Part shown: piece by piece, positions 16,536-25,421 of the stretch
Position numbering within the stretch: the first letter of the stretch is position 1
How the letters are laid out: each line of letters begins with the position of its first letter
NCBI RefSeq assembly: GCF_009877425.1
Contig: NZ_WXEY01000003.1
Span: 241,416-305,415, forward strand
DNA: 64,000 bases
Source of the DNA: Heliomicrobium undosum
GTDB lineage: Bacteria > Bacillota > Desulfitobacteriia > Heliobacteriales > Heliobacteriaceae
Reading direction: 5' to 3'
Translations under genes and position numbers: made by a program
The notes under the pieces: model-generated
Told to the model about the DNA's origin: nothing
Database searches by the model: none
Seen by the model: the letters and a program-made list of their open reading frames with translations, nothing else

Positions 16536-17726
16536 ATGATCGTTTTGGTTATCAACTCTGGTAGTTCTTCGCTCAAGTACCAGGTTTTTGACATGCAGAA
16601 GGAAGCGCTGCTCGCCAAAGGCCTGGTCGAACGGATCGGCCTGAACGGTTCTATTTTGACTCATCGACCGACCGGCAAAGACCAGGTCGTCATCGAAACG
16701 GAGATCCCGAACCATGACCGGGCGATCCAACTGACCGTCGAAGCCCTGACCCATGAGGACCATGGCGTCGTTGCGTCGATGCGTGAAATCGACGCTGTGG
16801 GGCACCGCGTTGCCCATGGCGGCGATAAGTTTTCCGACTCGGCTGTCATCAATGAGCAGTCGTTGGCCAATATCCGCGCCCTCTTCGAAGTGGCGCCGCT
16901 GCACAACCCGCCGGCGGTGATGGGTATCGAGGCCTGCCAGCACATGCTGCCCGGCGTTCCCCAGGTCGCTGTTTTTGACACGGCCTTCCACCAGACGATT
17001 CCCGGCTACGCCTACAACTACGCCCTCCCCTATGCGTTAGCGGAAAAGTATTCCCTCCGCCGCTACGGCTTCCACGGCACTTCCCACAAGTATGTGGCCC
17101 AGCGGGCTGCGGCCATGCTCGGCCGGTCCCTGGAGGATCTCAAAATCATCACCTGCCACCTGGGCAATGGCGCCTCCATCGCCGCCATCGACGGTGGTCG
17201 TTCCGTCGACACGTCGATGGGCTTCACGCCGCTGGAAGGCCTGATCATGGGCACCCGCGTCGGTGACATGGATCCGGCCGCCGTTCCCTTCCTGATGGAA
17301 AAAGAGGGATTGACGACAGGCCAGATCAACGATCTGATGAACAAAAAGAGCGGCGTCCTCGGCGTTTCCGGCGTCTCCAGCGATTTCCGCGACCTGGAAG
17401 AAGGGGCCGCCAAAGGGAACGAGCGTTGCCAAATGGCGCTTGACATGTTCGCCTATCGTGTTAAAAAATATATTGGCGCCTATGCCGCTGTGATGAACGG
17501 CGTCGATGCCATCGTCTTTACGGCCGGTCTCGGCGAGAACTCGCCCTCCATGCGCCGGTCTGTCTGCAGCGGCCTCGGCTACCTGGGCGTCCAACTGGAC
17601 GAAGAGAAGAACAAGGGGCGCGGTGAAGCCGATGTCTCCACCGCAGGCGCGACCTGCCGCGTCATGGTGGTGCCGACGAACGAAGAACTGATGATCGCCC
17701 GTGACACCTACCGCCTCCTGAAATAA
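16536..17726 (+). CDS. ackA: Acetate kinase
   Basis: The 396-residue enzyme interconverts acetyl phosphate plus ADP and acetate plus ATP in fermentation and acetate activation. The ASKHA-fold signatures are intact: VLVINSGSSSLKYQ at the N-terminus, HRVAHGGDKF, VFDTAFHQTI, RRYGFHGTSHKYV, ITCHLGNGASIAAI, and FTAGLGENSP. AAGGAGGA (16523-16530) lies five bases before the ATG. No pta gene is in the window. A 131-base gap separates it from the divergent ylbJ. Confidence 0.97.
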   Translation: MIVLVINSGSSSLKYQVFDMQKEALLAKGLVERIGLNGSILTHRPTGKDQVVIETEIPNHDRAIQLTVEALTHEDHGVVASMREIDAVGHRVAHGGDKFSDSAVINEQSLANIRALFEVAPLHNPPAVMGIEACQHMLPGVPQVAVFDTAFHQTIPGYAYNYALPYALAEKYSLRRYGFHGTSHKYVAQRAAAMLGRSLEDLKIITCHLGNGASIAAIDGGRSVDTSMGFTPLEGLIMGTRVGDMDPAAVPFLMEKEGLTTGQINDLMNKKSGVLGVSGVSSDFRDLEEGAAKGNERCQMALDMFAYRVKKYIGAYAAVMNGVDAIVFTAGLGENSPSMRRSVCSGLGYLGVQLDEEKNKGRGEADVSTAGATCRVMVVPTNEELMIARDTYRLLK

Positions 17727-17740
17727 GCCGTCCGCAAGCA

Positions 17741-17769
17741 TTGACATCCTGCGCGCGCCTTTGTATAAT
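17741..17769 (+). promoter_or_regulatory. Consensus sigma-A promoter of DUF177-rpmF
   Basis: TTGACA (17741-17746) and TATAAT (17764-17769) with a 17-base spacer form a perfect consensus promoter, 34 bases before the DUF177 start. Confidence 0.9.
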
Positions 17770-17802
17770 AATGGCTGGTTGTTTTCTAAAGAGGTGAGCT
17801 TC

Positions 17803-18342
17803 GTGCAAGTTGATCGGGGTTTATTGCTCAAAGTCCGCGAACGGGATCTGACGGTTCCCCTCTCCGGTCAATGGCAGACCGACCTGGATGGCGACCTCCG
17901 CCTGGAGGGACCTGTCGATGTGGACGGGCTGCTTTCCCGGGAGGAAGGCGGATACCGCTTCCGCGGCAGCCTCTCGGCCCGGCTCGCAGGCGCTTGTGAT
18001 CGCTGTATGACGCCGGTGAACATGGAACTGCATGTTCCCGTCGAAGCGACCTTCACCGTGTCCGCCGAAACGGAAGCCTCGGAAGAAGCGGAACCAACGG
18101 GCGAAGTCCCCAACTATCCCTTGGAAAAAGACGGGGAACTGGATTTGAGCCCCGCTTTTCATGAAAGCCTCATCTTCGCCTTGCCGATGAAGGTGTTGTG
18201 TCAGGAGGATTGCCCCGGACTCTGTCCACAATGCGGCGCATTGCGGGCGCAGGGACCCTGCGGTTGTCCGGATGAACCGGCCGATCCCCGGCTGGCCCCT
18301 CTCCAGGCCTTGTTAAGTGGCAAAGGGCGTTCCGAGACGTAA
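17803..18342 (+). CDS. DUF177 (YceD family) protein
   Basis: The 179-residue protein belongs to the family that nearly always precedes rpmF and has been tied to 23S rRNA accumulation. It has the GACDRCMTPV signature (C-x2-C, about residue 66) and a cysteine-rich tail, CQEDCPGLCPQCG followed by CGC, that may bind zinc. The middle is acidic (about 85-110). GTG at 17803 follows AAAGAGGTGAG; a TTG 42 bases upstream overlaps the promoter -10 region and is unlikely. Confidence 0.87.
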   Translation: MQVDRGLLLKVRERDLTVPLSGQWQTDLDGDLRLEGPVDVDGLLSREEGGYRFRGSLSARLAGACDRCMTPVNMELHVPVEATFTVSAETEASEEAEPTGEVPNYPLEKDGELDLSPAFHESLIFALPMKVLCQEDCPGLCPQCGALRAQGPCGCPDEPADPRLAPLQALLSGKGRSET

Positions 18343-18357
18343 AAGGAGGTGTAGGAG

Positions 18358-18537
18358 ATGGGTGTTCCTCAGCACCGGCGATCGAAATCGCGCAACCGGC
18401 AGCGCCGGGCGACCCAGAAGCTGGAACTGGTTTCCTTCGGTCCCTGCCCGCAGTGCCGTGAACCGAAAATGCCCCACCACGTATGTCCCAGCTGCGGTTT
18501 TTACCGTGACCGGGAAGCCGGCAAAAAAGCCGAATAA
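18358..18537 (+). CDS. rpmF: 50S ribosomal protein L32
   Basis: The 59-residue basic protein starts MGVPQHRRSKSRNRQRRA and carries the zinc-binding cysteines in CPQC and CPSC, the C+ form of L32. AAGGAGGTG stands upstream of the ATG. It is co-transcribed with DUF177 and followed at once by a terminator. Confidence 0.97.
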   Translation: MGVPQHRRSKSRNRQRRATQKLELVSFGPCPQCREPKMPHHVCPSCGFYRDREAGKKAE

Positions 18538-18555
18538 AGCAATCATGCGTCATCG

Positions 18556-18590
18556 AAAAAGGCCTATCGTGTATAGGCCTTTTTCTTTTG
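18556..18590 (+). terminator. Terminator of rpmF
   Basis: AAAAAGGCCTAT (18556-18567) pairs with ATAGGCCTTTTT across a five-base loop, continuing into TTCTTTT. Confidence 0.9.
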
Positions 18591-18633
18591 GGGCACAAAG
18601 GAAATAAAAGGAAACCATGATTGACAGAAGGAC

Positions 18634-18662
18634 TTGCGCGACGGCCTTTTCCCCGCTATACT
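18634..18662 (+). promoter_or_regulatory. Promoter of the fapR-plsX-fab operon
   Basis: TTGCGC (18634-18639) and TATACT (18657-18662) are 17 bases apart. The candidate FapR operator begins nine bases downstream of the -10 box. Confidence 0.6.
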
Positions 18663-18670
18663 TTGAATTG

Positions 18671-18684
18671 TTAGCAGGTGCTAA
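18671..18684. promoter_or_regulatory. Candidate FapR operator
   Basis: TTAGCA-GG-TGCTAA is an inverted repeat with perfect six-base arms. It lies at the expected transcription start of fapR. On the other strand it reads TTAGCACCTGCTAA, similar in outline to the Bacillus FapR site (TTAG-ACCT-CTAA type). Confidence 0.6.
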
Positions 18685-18721
18685 GATTTTTCCTTTGCCG
18701 TGGGATACAGGGGGAATTGCC

Positions 18722-19294
18722 ATGGGGGGGCGGGAGAAAAAGGAAGCCCGTCTGGCCGCGCTGGAGCAGATCGTGCAGGAGAACCCCTTTTACACCGATG
18801 GGGAACTGGCGCGCCGACTGGGCGTGAGCATCCAGACGATCCGTCTGGATCGCCAGCAGATCGGCATTCCCGAGGTGCGGGAACGGACACGCCAGGTGGC
18901 CGCCGAGAAGTTGAAGGAGGTTCGCTCCCTCAGCAGCGAGGAGATCGTGGGCGAGTTGACCCACCTGCAGCTCGGCCGGGAGGCCGAATCGCGGCTCCTT
19001 GTGACAGAAGCCATGCTCCTGCAGAACTCTGCCATCGCCAGGGGACATTACCTCTTTGCCCAGGCCAACTCGCTGGCCGTGGCTGTCGTCGACGCCTCGG
19101 TGGCTGTGACCGGCCTTTCCCGGGTCCGCTACCGGCGCCCTGTCCGACTCGACGAGACCGTCGTCGCCCGGGCCCAGGTGGTCCGCGTCGTCGGCGCTCG
19201 CAACATCATTCGCATTGTCAGCACCGTCAACGACGAAGTTGTTTTTTCCGGTAAATTCTATGTGACCGCACGCGATAAAATCGCAGGGACCTAA
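18722..19294 (+). CDS. fapR: Fatty acid and phospholipid biosynthesis repressor FapR
   Basis: The 190-residue regulator has an N-terminal DeoR-like helix-turn-helix (GELARRLGVSIQTIRLDRQQIGIPEVRERTR, about 24-55) and a C-terminal hotdog domain that in Bacillus binds malonyl-CoA and releases DNA. ATG at 18722 follows AGGGGGAA; the frame is open 105 bases further upstream across the promoter, which argues against the longer form. It heads the plsX-fab operon, so it should autoregulate through the inverted repeat at 18671-18684. Confidence 0.93.
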   Translation: MGGREKKEARLAALEQIVQENPFYTDGELARRLGVSIQTIRLDRQQIGIPEVRERTRQVAAEKLKEVRSLSSEEIVGELTHLQLGREAESRLLVTEAMLLQNSAIARGHYLFAQANSLAVAVVDASVAVTGLSRVRYRRPVRLDETVVARAQVVRVVGARNIIRIVSTVNDEVVFSGKFYVTARDKIAGT

Positions 19295-19307
19295 GGAGGA
19301 AATGGGA

Positions 19308-20315
19308 TTGCGCATTGCGCTGGACGCCATGGGCGGTGATCACGCTCCGGGAGAAATCGTCAAAGGCGCCATCGAGGCTGCCGAGGAACTGGACTTGCAG
19401 ATCCTGCTCGTCGGGCGTCCTGACGCCATCGAGCCCCTGCTCGCAGAAGCCTCCGCCAGCGCTCGTTCGCGCCTGGATATTGTCGCCGCATCCGAGGTCA
19501 TCGCCATGGATGAATCGCCGGCAACGGCCCTCCGCAAGAAAAAGGACGCCTCGATTGTCGTGGCGACGAGGCTCGTCAAGGAGGGGCGTGCCCAGGCTCT
19601 CGTGTCCGCCGGCTCTACAGGCGCCCAGATGGCCGCTTCCTTGCTCGGGCTGGGGCGCATCAGCGGCATCGACCGTCCCGCCATCGCCACGATCCTGCCC
19701 ACACTGGAGGGCGGCAAACTGCTGCTCGATGTGGGCGCCAATTCGGAGGCCAAACCCCGGAACCTGCTCCAGTTCGCGCACATGGGCAGCATCTATGCCG
19801 AGAAGGTGATGGGGATCGCCAACCCCCGCGTCGCCTTGCTGAACATCGGCGAGGAGGAGACGAAGGGGAACGAACTCGTCCTCGGCGCTTACGGGATGCT
19901 CCGGGAGGCGCCGCTCCGCTTCATCGGCAACGTGGAAGGGCGCGATCTCTTCTTTGGCCGCGCTGACGTGATTGTCTGCGACGGTTTTGTCGGCAACGTG
20001 GTCTTGAAGTTCGGCGAGGGCATGGTCAGCGCCCTGAAAACGATGATCAAGGACGAACTGAAAAACAGCCGCATGGCTCAGGTGGGCGCCTTCCTGGCCA
20101 CACCGGCCTTGCGGGGCATGGGGAAACGCCTCGATTACGCCGAATACGGCGGCGCGCCCCTCTTGGGCGTCAACGGCGTCTCCATCATCTGCCACGGATC
20201 GTCAAAGGCGAAGGCGATCAAGAACGCCCTGCGGGTGGCCCGCCAGGGTGTGCAACAGAACTTCATCGCCGCTATACAGGAACATATCCCCGGAAAGGTG
20301 GAGCCGGTATGTTGA
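19308..20315 (+). CDS. plsX: Phosphate acyltransferase PlsX
   Basis: PlsX makes acyl phosphate from acyl-ACP, the first step of phospholipid synthesis in Firmicutes. The protein has 335 residues, with MRIALDAMGGDHAP at the start, SAGSTGAQMAAS, LLDVGANSEAKPRNLLQFA, and CDGFVGNVVLKFGEG. TTG at 19308 is preferred over an ATG at 19302, because AAGGAGGA (19293-19300) is then eight bases away and the protein begins at the canonical residue. It overlaps fabH by seven bases. Confidence 0.95.
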   Translation: MRIALDAMGGDHAPGEIVKGAIEAAEELDLQILLVGRPDAIEPLLAEASASARSRLDIVAASEVIAMDESPATALRKKKDASIVVATRLVKEGRAQALVSAGSTGAQMAASLLGLGRISGIDRPAIATILPTLEGGKLLLDVGANSEAKPRNLLQFAHMGSIYAEKVMGIANPRVALLNIGEEETKGNELVLGAYGMLREAPLRFIGNVEGRDLFFGRADVIVCDGFVGNVVLKFGEGMVSALKTMIKDELKNSRMAQVGAFLATPALRGMGKRLDYAEYGGAPLLGVNGVSIICHGSSKAKAIKNALRVARQGVQQNFIAAIQEHIPGKVEPVC

Positions 20316-21304
20316 AAAAAGTGGGCATTTGGGGCACTGGCTCCTATTTGCCGGAGCGGGTCATGACGAACAAGGAATTTGAGTCCATGGTCGACACGAG
20401 TGACGAGTGGATCGTCACCCGGACGGGGATCCGGGAACGCCGTGTCGCCGCTCCCGAAGAGGCGGTCAGCGATCTCTCCGCCATCGCCGGCGCCCGCGCC
20501 CTGGAAGCGGCCGGCGTGGCGCCGGAGGAGGTCGATCTGGTCATCGTCGGCAGTTGCACCTTCGACACCTACCTTCCGGCCTCGGCCTGTTTGGCCGCCG
20601 AGAAGATGGGCGCCCGCCGGGCCGCCGCCTTCGACCTGGAGACGGCCTGCACCAGCTTCATCTACGGTTGCGCCGTTGGCGCCCAGTTCATCGCCACCGG
20701 CATGTACCGCCATGTGCTTGTCATCGGCGCAGAGGTCTTATCGAAGTTTTTAGATTACCGCGACCGCAACACCTGTGTGCTCTTCGGCGACGGCGCCGGC
20801 GCCGCCCTGCTCGGCCCTGTCGAGGAGGGTGGATTCAAAGCCTTTGACCTGGGCGCTGACGGTTCAGGGGGCGAACTGATCACCGTTCCCGCCGGCGGCA
20901 GTCGCATGCCGGCGTCGGCAGCCACCCTGGAAGAGGGGCAGCACTACGTCAAGATGAACGGCAAAGAGGTCTACAAGTTTGCCGTCCGCGTCATCGGCGA
21001 CGCCTCCCAGAAGGCGCTCGACGGGGCCGGATGGCGGCAGGAAGAGATCGATATGCTGATCCCCCACCAGGCCAATCTGCGCATCATCGAATCGGCAGCG
21101 AAGAAACTCGGCTTGTCGATGGAAAAGGTGGCCGTCAACCTGGATCGTTGCGGCAACATGTCAGCAGCGTCAATCCCGGTGGCCCTTGATGAGGTGGTTC
21201 GCGCCGGCAAGGTCAAGACGGGCGATCGCCTGCTGATGGTCGGCTTCGGTTCCGGGTTGACCTGGGGAAGCATGGCCATTGAATGGAATCCCGGGCAGCG
21301 GTAA
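20309..21304 (+). CDS. fabH: Beta-ketoacyl-ACP synthase III
   Basis: The 331-residue condensing enzyme starts fatty acid synthesis from acyl-CoA and malonyl-ACP. The thiolase-fold active site is complete: the nucleophile Cys in DLETACTSFIYG (about residue 115), His in MLIPHQANLRI (about 253), and Asn in RCGNMSAAS (about 283). The usual GNTSAAS appears as GNMSAAS, a mild variation. The start overlaps plsX, so translation is probably coupled. Confidence 0.96.
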   Translation: MLKKVGIWGTGSYLPERVMTNKEFESMVDTSDEWIVTRTGIRERRVAAPEEAVSDLSAIAGARALEAAGVAPEEVDLVIVGSCTFDTYLPASACLAAEKMGARRAAAFDLETACTSFIYGCAVGAQFIATGMYRHVLVIGAEVLSKFLDYRDRNTCVLFGDGAGAALLGPVEEGGFKAFDLGADGSGGELITVPAGGSRMPASAATLEEGQHYVKMNGKEVYKFAVRVIGDASQKALDGAGWRQEEIDMLIPHQANLRIIESAAKKLGLSMEKVAVNLDRCGNMSAASIPVALDEVVRAGKVKTGDRLLMVGFGSGLTWGSMAIEWNPGQR

Positions 21305-21399
21305 GTCTATGACAAGTCCGAATCAATCAAGTCCTGATGCGTTCTTTTGATAAGTTCCAGCGGTGGTTTTGTTCTTGAGTTTGGTGTAGGAGGAGTCTC

Positions 21400-22356
21400 G
21401 TGAGAACCGTTTTGTGTGATCTTTTGGGAATCCGCTATCCCGTCCTGCAGGGCGGGATGGCCTGGGTGGCCACGGCGGAACTGGCGGCAGCCGTCTCGGA
21501 AGCCGGCGGTTTGGGCATCGTCGGCGCCGGTCAGGCGCCAGCCGAATGGCTGGATAATGAGATCAAGAAGATCAAGGCGCGCACATCGAAGCCCTTCGGC
21601 GTCAACGTGATGCTCATGTCCCCCCATGTGGACGCCATCATAAATCTGATTATCGAGCACCGCGTTCCGGTGATCACCACCGGCGCCGGTAACCCCGGCA
21701 AGTACATCCCTCGCCTGAAGGAGATCGGCACGAAGGTCATCCCCGTCGTCTCCGCTGTGGCCCTGGCCCAGCGTTTGGAGAAGTCCGGCGTTGACGCGCT
21801 GATCGCCGAAGGGATGGAATCGGGCGGTCATGTAGGTGAACTGACGACGATGGCCCTCGTGCCCCAGATCGTTGACGCCGTCAAGATCCCTGTCATCGCT
21901 GCAGGCGGCATCGCCGACGGGCGCCAGTTTGCGGCCGCCCTCAGCCTGGGCGCAGTGGGTGTGCAGATGGGCACCCGGTTCATGTGCGCCACTGAATGCA
22001 CCATCCACCAGAATGTGAAGTCCATGGTGCTCAAGGCCAAGGACCGCGACACCGTCGTCACCGGGCGCCCGACGGGCCATCCCGTGCGGGTGCTGAAGAA
22101 CAAGCTCGTTCGCCAGTTTGAAGAACTGGAACGGCGGGCCGCGTCGGCGGAGGAACTGGAAGCCCTCGGCGTTGGCAAATTGCGCAAGGCCATGGTGGAG
22201 GGCGACGTGGAGATGGGGTCCGTCATGGCCGGCCAGGTGGCCGCCATGGTCTGCCGCGAGCAAAGCGCAGCTGAAATCATCGAGGAGATCATCGCCGAAA
22301 CGGGAAAGGTGCTCGTCCGCATGGGCGGCATGGCGGCAGGATCACAGGAGGCATAA
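21400..22356 (+). CDS. fabK: Enoyl-ACP reductase II (FabK, FMN-dependent)
   Basis: The 318-residue FMN-binding TIM-barrel protein reduces trans-2-enoyl-ACP. It shows [48 protein letters not shown] (with the likely catalytic His), [28 protein letters not shown], and a C-terminal region like FabK of Streptococcus. No FabI is in the block, so this is the probable enoyl reductase of the operon. GTG at 21400 follows TAGGAGGAG. It overlaps fabD by one base. Confidence 0.9.
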   Translation: MRTVLCDLLGIRYPVLQGGMAWVATAELAAAVSEAGGLGIVGAGQAPAEWLDNEIKKIKARTSKPFGVNVMLMSPHVDAIINLIIEHRVPVITTGAGNPGKYIPRLKEIGTKVIPVVSAVALAQRLEKSGVDALIAEGMESGGHVGELTTMALVPQIVDAVKIPVIAAGGIADGRQFAAALSLGAVGVQMGTRFMCATECTIHQNVKSMVLKAKDRDTVVTGRPTGHPVRVLKNKLVRQFEELERRAASAEELEALGVGKLRKAMVEGDVEMGSVMAGQVAAMVCREQSAAEIIEEIIAETGKVLVRMGGMAAGSQEA

Positions 22357-23267
22357 TGACACAGACACTGTTCATGTTTCCCGGGCAGGGATCCCAGTTT
22401 GTCGGCATGGGGGCCGATCTGGTCCGCGACTACAGCGAAGCCCGCGAGGTTTTCGCTGAAGCCGACGATACACTCGGTTTTTCGCTCAGCCGGCTCTGCT
22501 TCGAAGGACCGGAAGAGGAACTGCGCCTGACGGCCAACACCCAACCGGCGCTCTTAGCCACCTCCATCGCTTACTTCCGGGTGCTGGCGGCGAAAGGGTG
22601 GAAGGCCGACTGGGCGGCCGGCCACAGCCTGGGCGAATACTCGGCGCTGGTGGCGGCAGGCAGCCTGACACTGGCAGACGGCTTGCGCCTCGTGCGCCAG
22701 CGTGGGCTCTTCATGCAGGAGGCCGTGCCGGCTGGACAAGGGACGATGGCGGCCATCATGGGCCTTGAGGCGGAAGCCGTGGAAGACGTCTGCCGGCAGG
22801 CCGCAGCCGCTGTTGACGGGGTAGTCGAACCGGCCAACTTCAACGGCGCCGGTCAGGTGGTCATCGCCGGAGAGCGGTTGGCAGTCGAGAAGGCGATGGA
22901 ACTGGCCAAGGCGGCCGGCGCTAAGCGCTCCATTCCGCTGAATGTGAGCGCCCCCTTCCACTGTTCCCTGATGCAGCCGGCGGCGGAGCGCATGGCCGGT
23001 TTGCTCCGGACGGCGGCCATCGCCGATCCGGTCATCCCGCTGGTGGCCAACGTGACGGCGGCGCCTGCCCGCGACGCGGAAGCGGTCCGGGAAAACCTGA
23101 TCCTCCAGGTGGACCATCCTGTCCGGTGGGAGCAATCGATCCGCTTCCTCGCCGACCAGGGCGTCACCCGTTTTGTCGAGGTCGGTCCGGGGAAGGTTCT
23201 CTCCGGTTTGGTCCGCAAGATCGCCAAAGGGGCTGAAGTCCTCGCGGCAGGCGATATCCAGGCCTAG
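22356..23267 (+). CDS. fabD: Malonyl-CoA:ACP transacylase
   Basis: The 303-residue enzyme loads malonate onto ACP. It has MFPGQGSQFVGMG at the start, the nucleophile Ser in GHSLGEYSALVAAG (about residue 90), and the catalytic His in VSAPFHCSLM (about 203). The ATG shares a base with the fabK stop (TAATG). Confidence 0.97.
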   Translation: MTQTLFMFPGQGSQFVGMGADLVRDYSEAREVFAEADDTLGFSLSRLCFEGPEEELRLTANTQPALLATSIAYFRVLAAKGWKADWAAGHSLGEYSALVAAGSLTLADGLRLVRQRGLFMQEAVPAGQGTMAAIMGLEAEAVEDVCRQAAAAVDGVVEPANFNGAGQVVIAGERLAVEKAMELAKAAGAKRSIPLNVSAPFHCSLMQPAAERMAGLLRTAAIADPVIPLVANVTAAPARDAEAVRENLILQVDHPVRWEQSIRFLADQGVTRFVEVGPGKVLSGLVRKIAKGAEVLAAGDIQA

Positions 23268-23315
23268 GACAGGCCTGCCAAAAGGTTCTTGCAAGTTAGG
23301 GGGAGAGTGGATAAA

Positions 23316-24062
23316 ATGGGTGTAGACAAGCGGGCGGCCTTGATTACCGGCGGATCGCGCGGGATCGGACGAGCCATCGCCCTGCAACTGGCGGCCAAGG
23401 GTTATGCCGTGGCTGTCAATTACGCCGGAAGCGCCGACAAGGCCAACGCCGTCGTTGACGAGATCATCTCGGCCGGGGGCGAGGCCTTCGCCGTGCAGGC
23501 CGACGTGTCCCAACCGGAACAGGTTGACGCCATGATTCAGAAGGTGCTCGACACCTTCGGACGGCTCGATGTGCTGGTGAATAACGCGGGCATCACCCGG
23601 GATAATCTGTTAATGCGCTTAAAAGAAGACGATTGGGACAATGTGATAGATACCAATTTGAAAGGCGTCTATCTTTGCACCAAGGGCGTCGTCAAAACCA
23701 TGCTCAAACAGCGGAGCGGGCGCATTGTCAATATTACTTCCGTTGTGGGCCAGACGGGCAACGCCGGTCAAGCCAACTACGCCGCCGCCAAAGCCGGCGT
23801 GATCGCTTTTACAAAGACGGTGGCCAAAGAAGTGGGATCCCGCAACATCACGGTCAACGCCGTGGCGCCCGGATACATCCAGACAGACATGACGGAGAAA
23901 CTGCCGGTCGAGGCGCGGGAGAATTTCGTTCGATCCATTCCGTTGGGACGGATGGGGCAACCGGATGATGTAGCGAAAGTGGTCACTTTCCTGGTTTCTG
24001 AAGATGCGGCATATATTACAGGCCAGACGATCAATGTCGACGGCGGCCTTGTGATGATCTAG
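23316..24062 (+). CDS. fabG: 3-oxoacyl-ACP reductase
   Basis: The 248-residue short-chain dehydrogenase reduces 3-oxoacyl-ACP with NADPH. It has the cofactor site [23 protein letters not shown], and the catalytic Ser-Tyr-Lys set in ITSVVG (Ser) and YAAAKAG (Tyr-x3-Lys). ATG at 23316 is chosen, with GGGGGAGAG upstream; a frame 27 bases longer is possible but lacks conserved residues. Confidence 0.97.
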   Translation: MGVDKRAALITGGSRGIGRAIALQLAAKGYAVAVNYAGSADKANAVVDEIISAGGEAFAVQADVSQPEQVDAMIQKVLDTFGRLDVLVNNAGITRDNLLMRLKEDDWDNVIDTNLKGVYLCTKGVVKTMLKQRSGRIVNITSVVGQTGNAGQANYAAAKAGVIAFTKTVAKEVGSRNITVNAVAPGYIQTDMTEKLPVEARENFVRSIPLGRMGQPDDVAKVVTFLVSEDAAYITGQTINVDGGLVMI

Positions 24063-24083
24063 TATTTAAAGGAGGTGAAAGAC

Positions 24084-24314
24084 GTGTCATCCATTTTCGA
24101 TAAAGTCAAAGCCATCGTGGTCGAACAATTAGGAGTTGACGAAGAAGAAGTCAACATGGAGACTTCTTTTGAGGACCTGAACGCCGACTCTTTGGATATT
24201 GTTGAACTGGTTATGGCGTTGGAAGAGGAATTCGATATCGAGATTCCTGACGAAGATGCAGAAAAGATCAAGACCATCGGGTCGGCTGTAGAGTACATCA
24301 AGGAAAATCAGTAA
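24084..24314 (+). CDS. acpP: Acyl carrier protein
   Basis: The 76-residue acidic protein carries growing acyl chains. The 4'-phosphopantetheine site is Ser in [13 protein letters not shown] (about residue 36). GTG at 24084 has AAAGGAGGTGA at the right distance; an in-frame GTG at 24075 lies within that Shine-Dalgarno and is unlikely. A strong hairpin follows the gene. Confidence 0.97.
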   Translation: MSSIFDKVKAIVVEQLGVDEEEVNMETSFEDLNADSLDIVELVMALEEEFDIEIPDEDAEKIKTIGSAVEYIKENQ

Positions 24315-24342
24315 TCAAAAACCCATAAAAGAGATGTAATTC

Positions 24343-24377
24343 GGAAGTCCCGTAGCGTTACGGGGCTTCCTGCCTAT
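24343..24377 (+). terminator. Hairpin after acpP, possible partial terminator
   Basis: Twelve base pairs (24343-24354 with 24359-24370, one G-T pair, loop GCGT) are followed by TGCCTAT, only a weak T-run. It could lower transcription of the genes downstream relative to acpP, or stabilise the acpP message. Confidence 0.6.
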
Positions 24378-24458
24378 AGAGGATAGGCCCCGTTTCTTCG
24401 CAACATATGCAGCGATACATCCTTGGGTATATCCAAGGGGCATTGGGGGAGTAATTCG

Positions 24459-25403
24459 GTGAAGCTTCCGGAGTTAAAAATCGGCCACCTGGTGGCCAAG
24501 CTGCCCATCGTCCAGGGCGGTATGGCGATTCGCATTTCCACGGCGCCCTTGGCGGCTGCCGTCGCCAACGAAGGCGGGATCGGCCTGATCGCTGCGACCG
24601 GCATGACGCTTGATGAACTGAGAGAAGAGATCCGGGAGGCCCGGCGTCGGACCCAAGGGATCATCGGCATCAACTGTCTTTTCGCTGCCCGCGAGTTTCC
24701 CAGTCTGGTAAAGACGGCCATCGAAGAAGGCATCGATCTCGTCGTTTCCGGGGCCGGTTTTTCCCGGGATATGTTCCAGTGGGGGAAGGAATCAGGCACC
24801 CTGATCGTCCCCATCGTCTCCTCGGCGCGGTTGGCCCGGATGGCTGAAAAACTGGGCGCCGCCGCCGTCGTTGTCGAAGGCAAGGAAGCCGGCGGGCACC
24901 TGGGCACCGACGAGCCGATGAAGAAAATACTGCCGGAAGTGGTTGCAGCCGTTGACATCCCGGTCATCGCTGCAGGCGGTGTCATCGACGGTCATGACAT
25001 CGTCGAGGTGTTGAATATGGGCGCCAGTGGGGTGCAGATGGGCACCCGTTTCGCCGCCAGTGAGGAATCGGCGGCTGCGCCGGAATTCAAAGAGTTGTAT
25101 TTGCGCGCCACCCATGACGATGTGATTCTCATCGACAGCCCTGTGGGCCTGCCGGGACGAGGCCTCAAAAACCCCTTCTGGCACAAGTTAACCGGCGGGG
25201 CGGACTTTTCGCCGAAAAAATGCGTTGCATGTTTGAAGCACTGTTCCAAGTGGTTCTGCATCGTCGAGGCGCTTGATAAGGCACAGAAAGGCGATCTTGA
25301 AACAGGTCTCGTCTTCTCGGGCGAGCATGTGGAGCGGATCAAGGAGATCCTGCCGGTTCGCCAGATCGTACAGAACATCCTGCAGGAAGTGGAAGCGTAT
25401 TAA
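24459..25403 (+). CDS. Nitronate monooxygenase/FabK-like FMN protein with cysteine cluster
   Basis: The 314-residue protein belongs to the 2-nitropropane dioxygenase/FabK superfamily: [73 protein letters not shown]. Unlike the FabK at 21400, it has a late cluster KKCVACLKHCSKWFC (C-x2-C-x3-C-x4-C, about residue 252), seen in many clostridial relatives and possibly a metal or iron-sulfur ligand set. Its place between acpP and fabF suggests a lipid-linked reduction, but the substrate is not known. GTG at 24459 follows TTGGGGGAG. Confidence 0.8.
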   Translation: MKLPELKIGHLVAKLPIVQGGMAIRISTAPLAAAVANEGGIGLIAATGMTLDELREEIREARRRTQGIIGINCLFAAREFPSLVKTAIEEGIDLVVSGAGFSRDMFQWGKESGTLIVPIVSSARLARMAEKLGAAAVVVEGKEAGGHLGTDEPMKKILPEVVAAVDIPVIAAGGVIDGHDIVEVLNMGASGVQMGTRFAASEESAAAPEFKELYLRATHDDVILIDSPVGLPGRGLKNPFWHKLTGGADFSPKKCVACLKHCSKWFCIVEALDKAQKGDLETGLVFSGEHVERIKEILPVRQIVQNILQEVEAY

Positions 25404-25421
25404 GGAGTGTGTGCACACATC

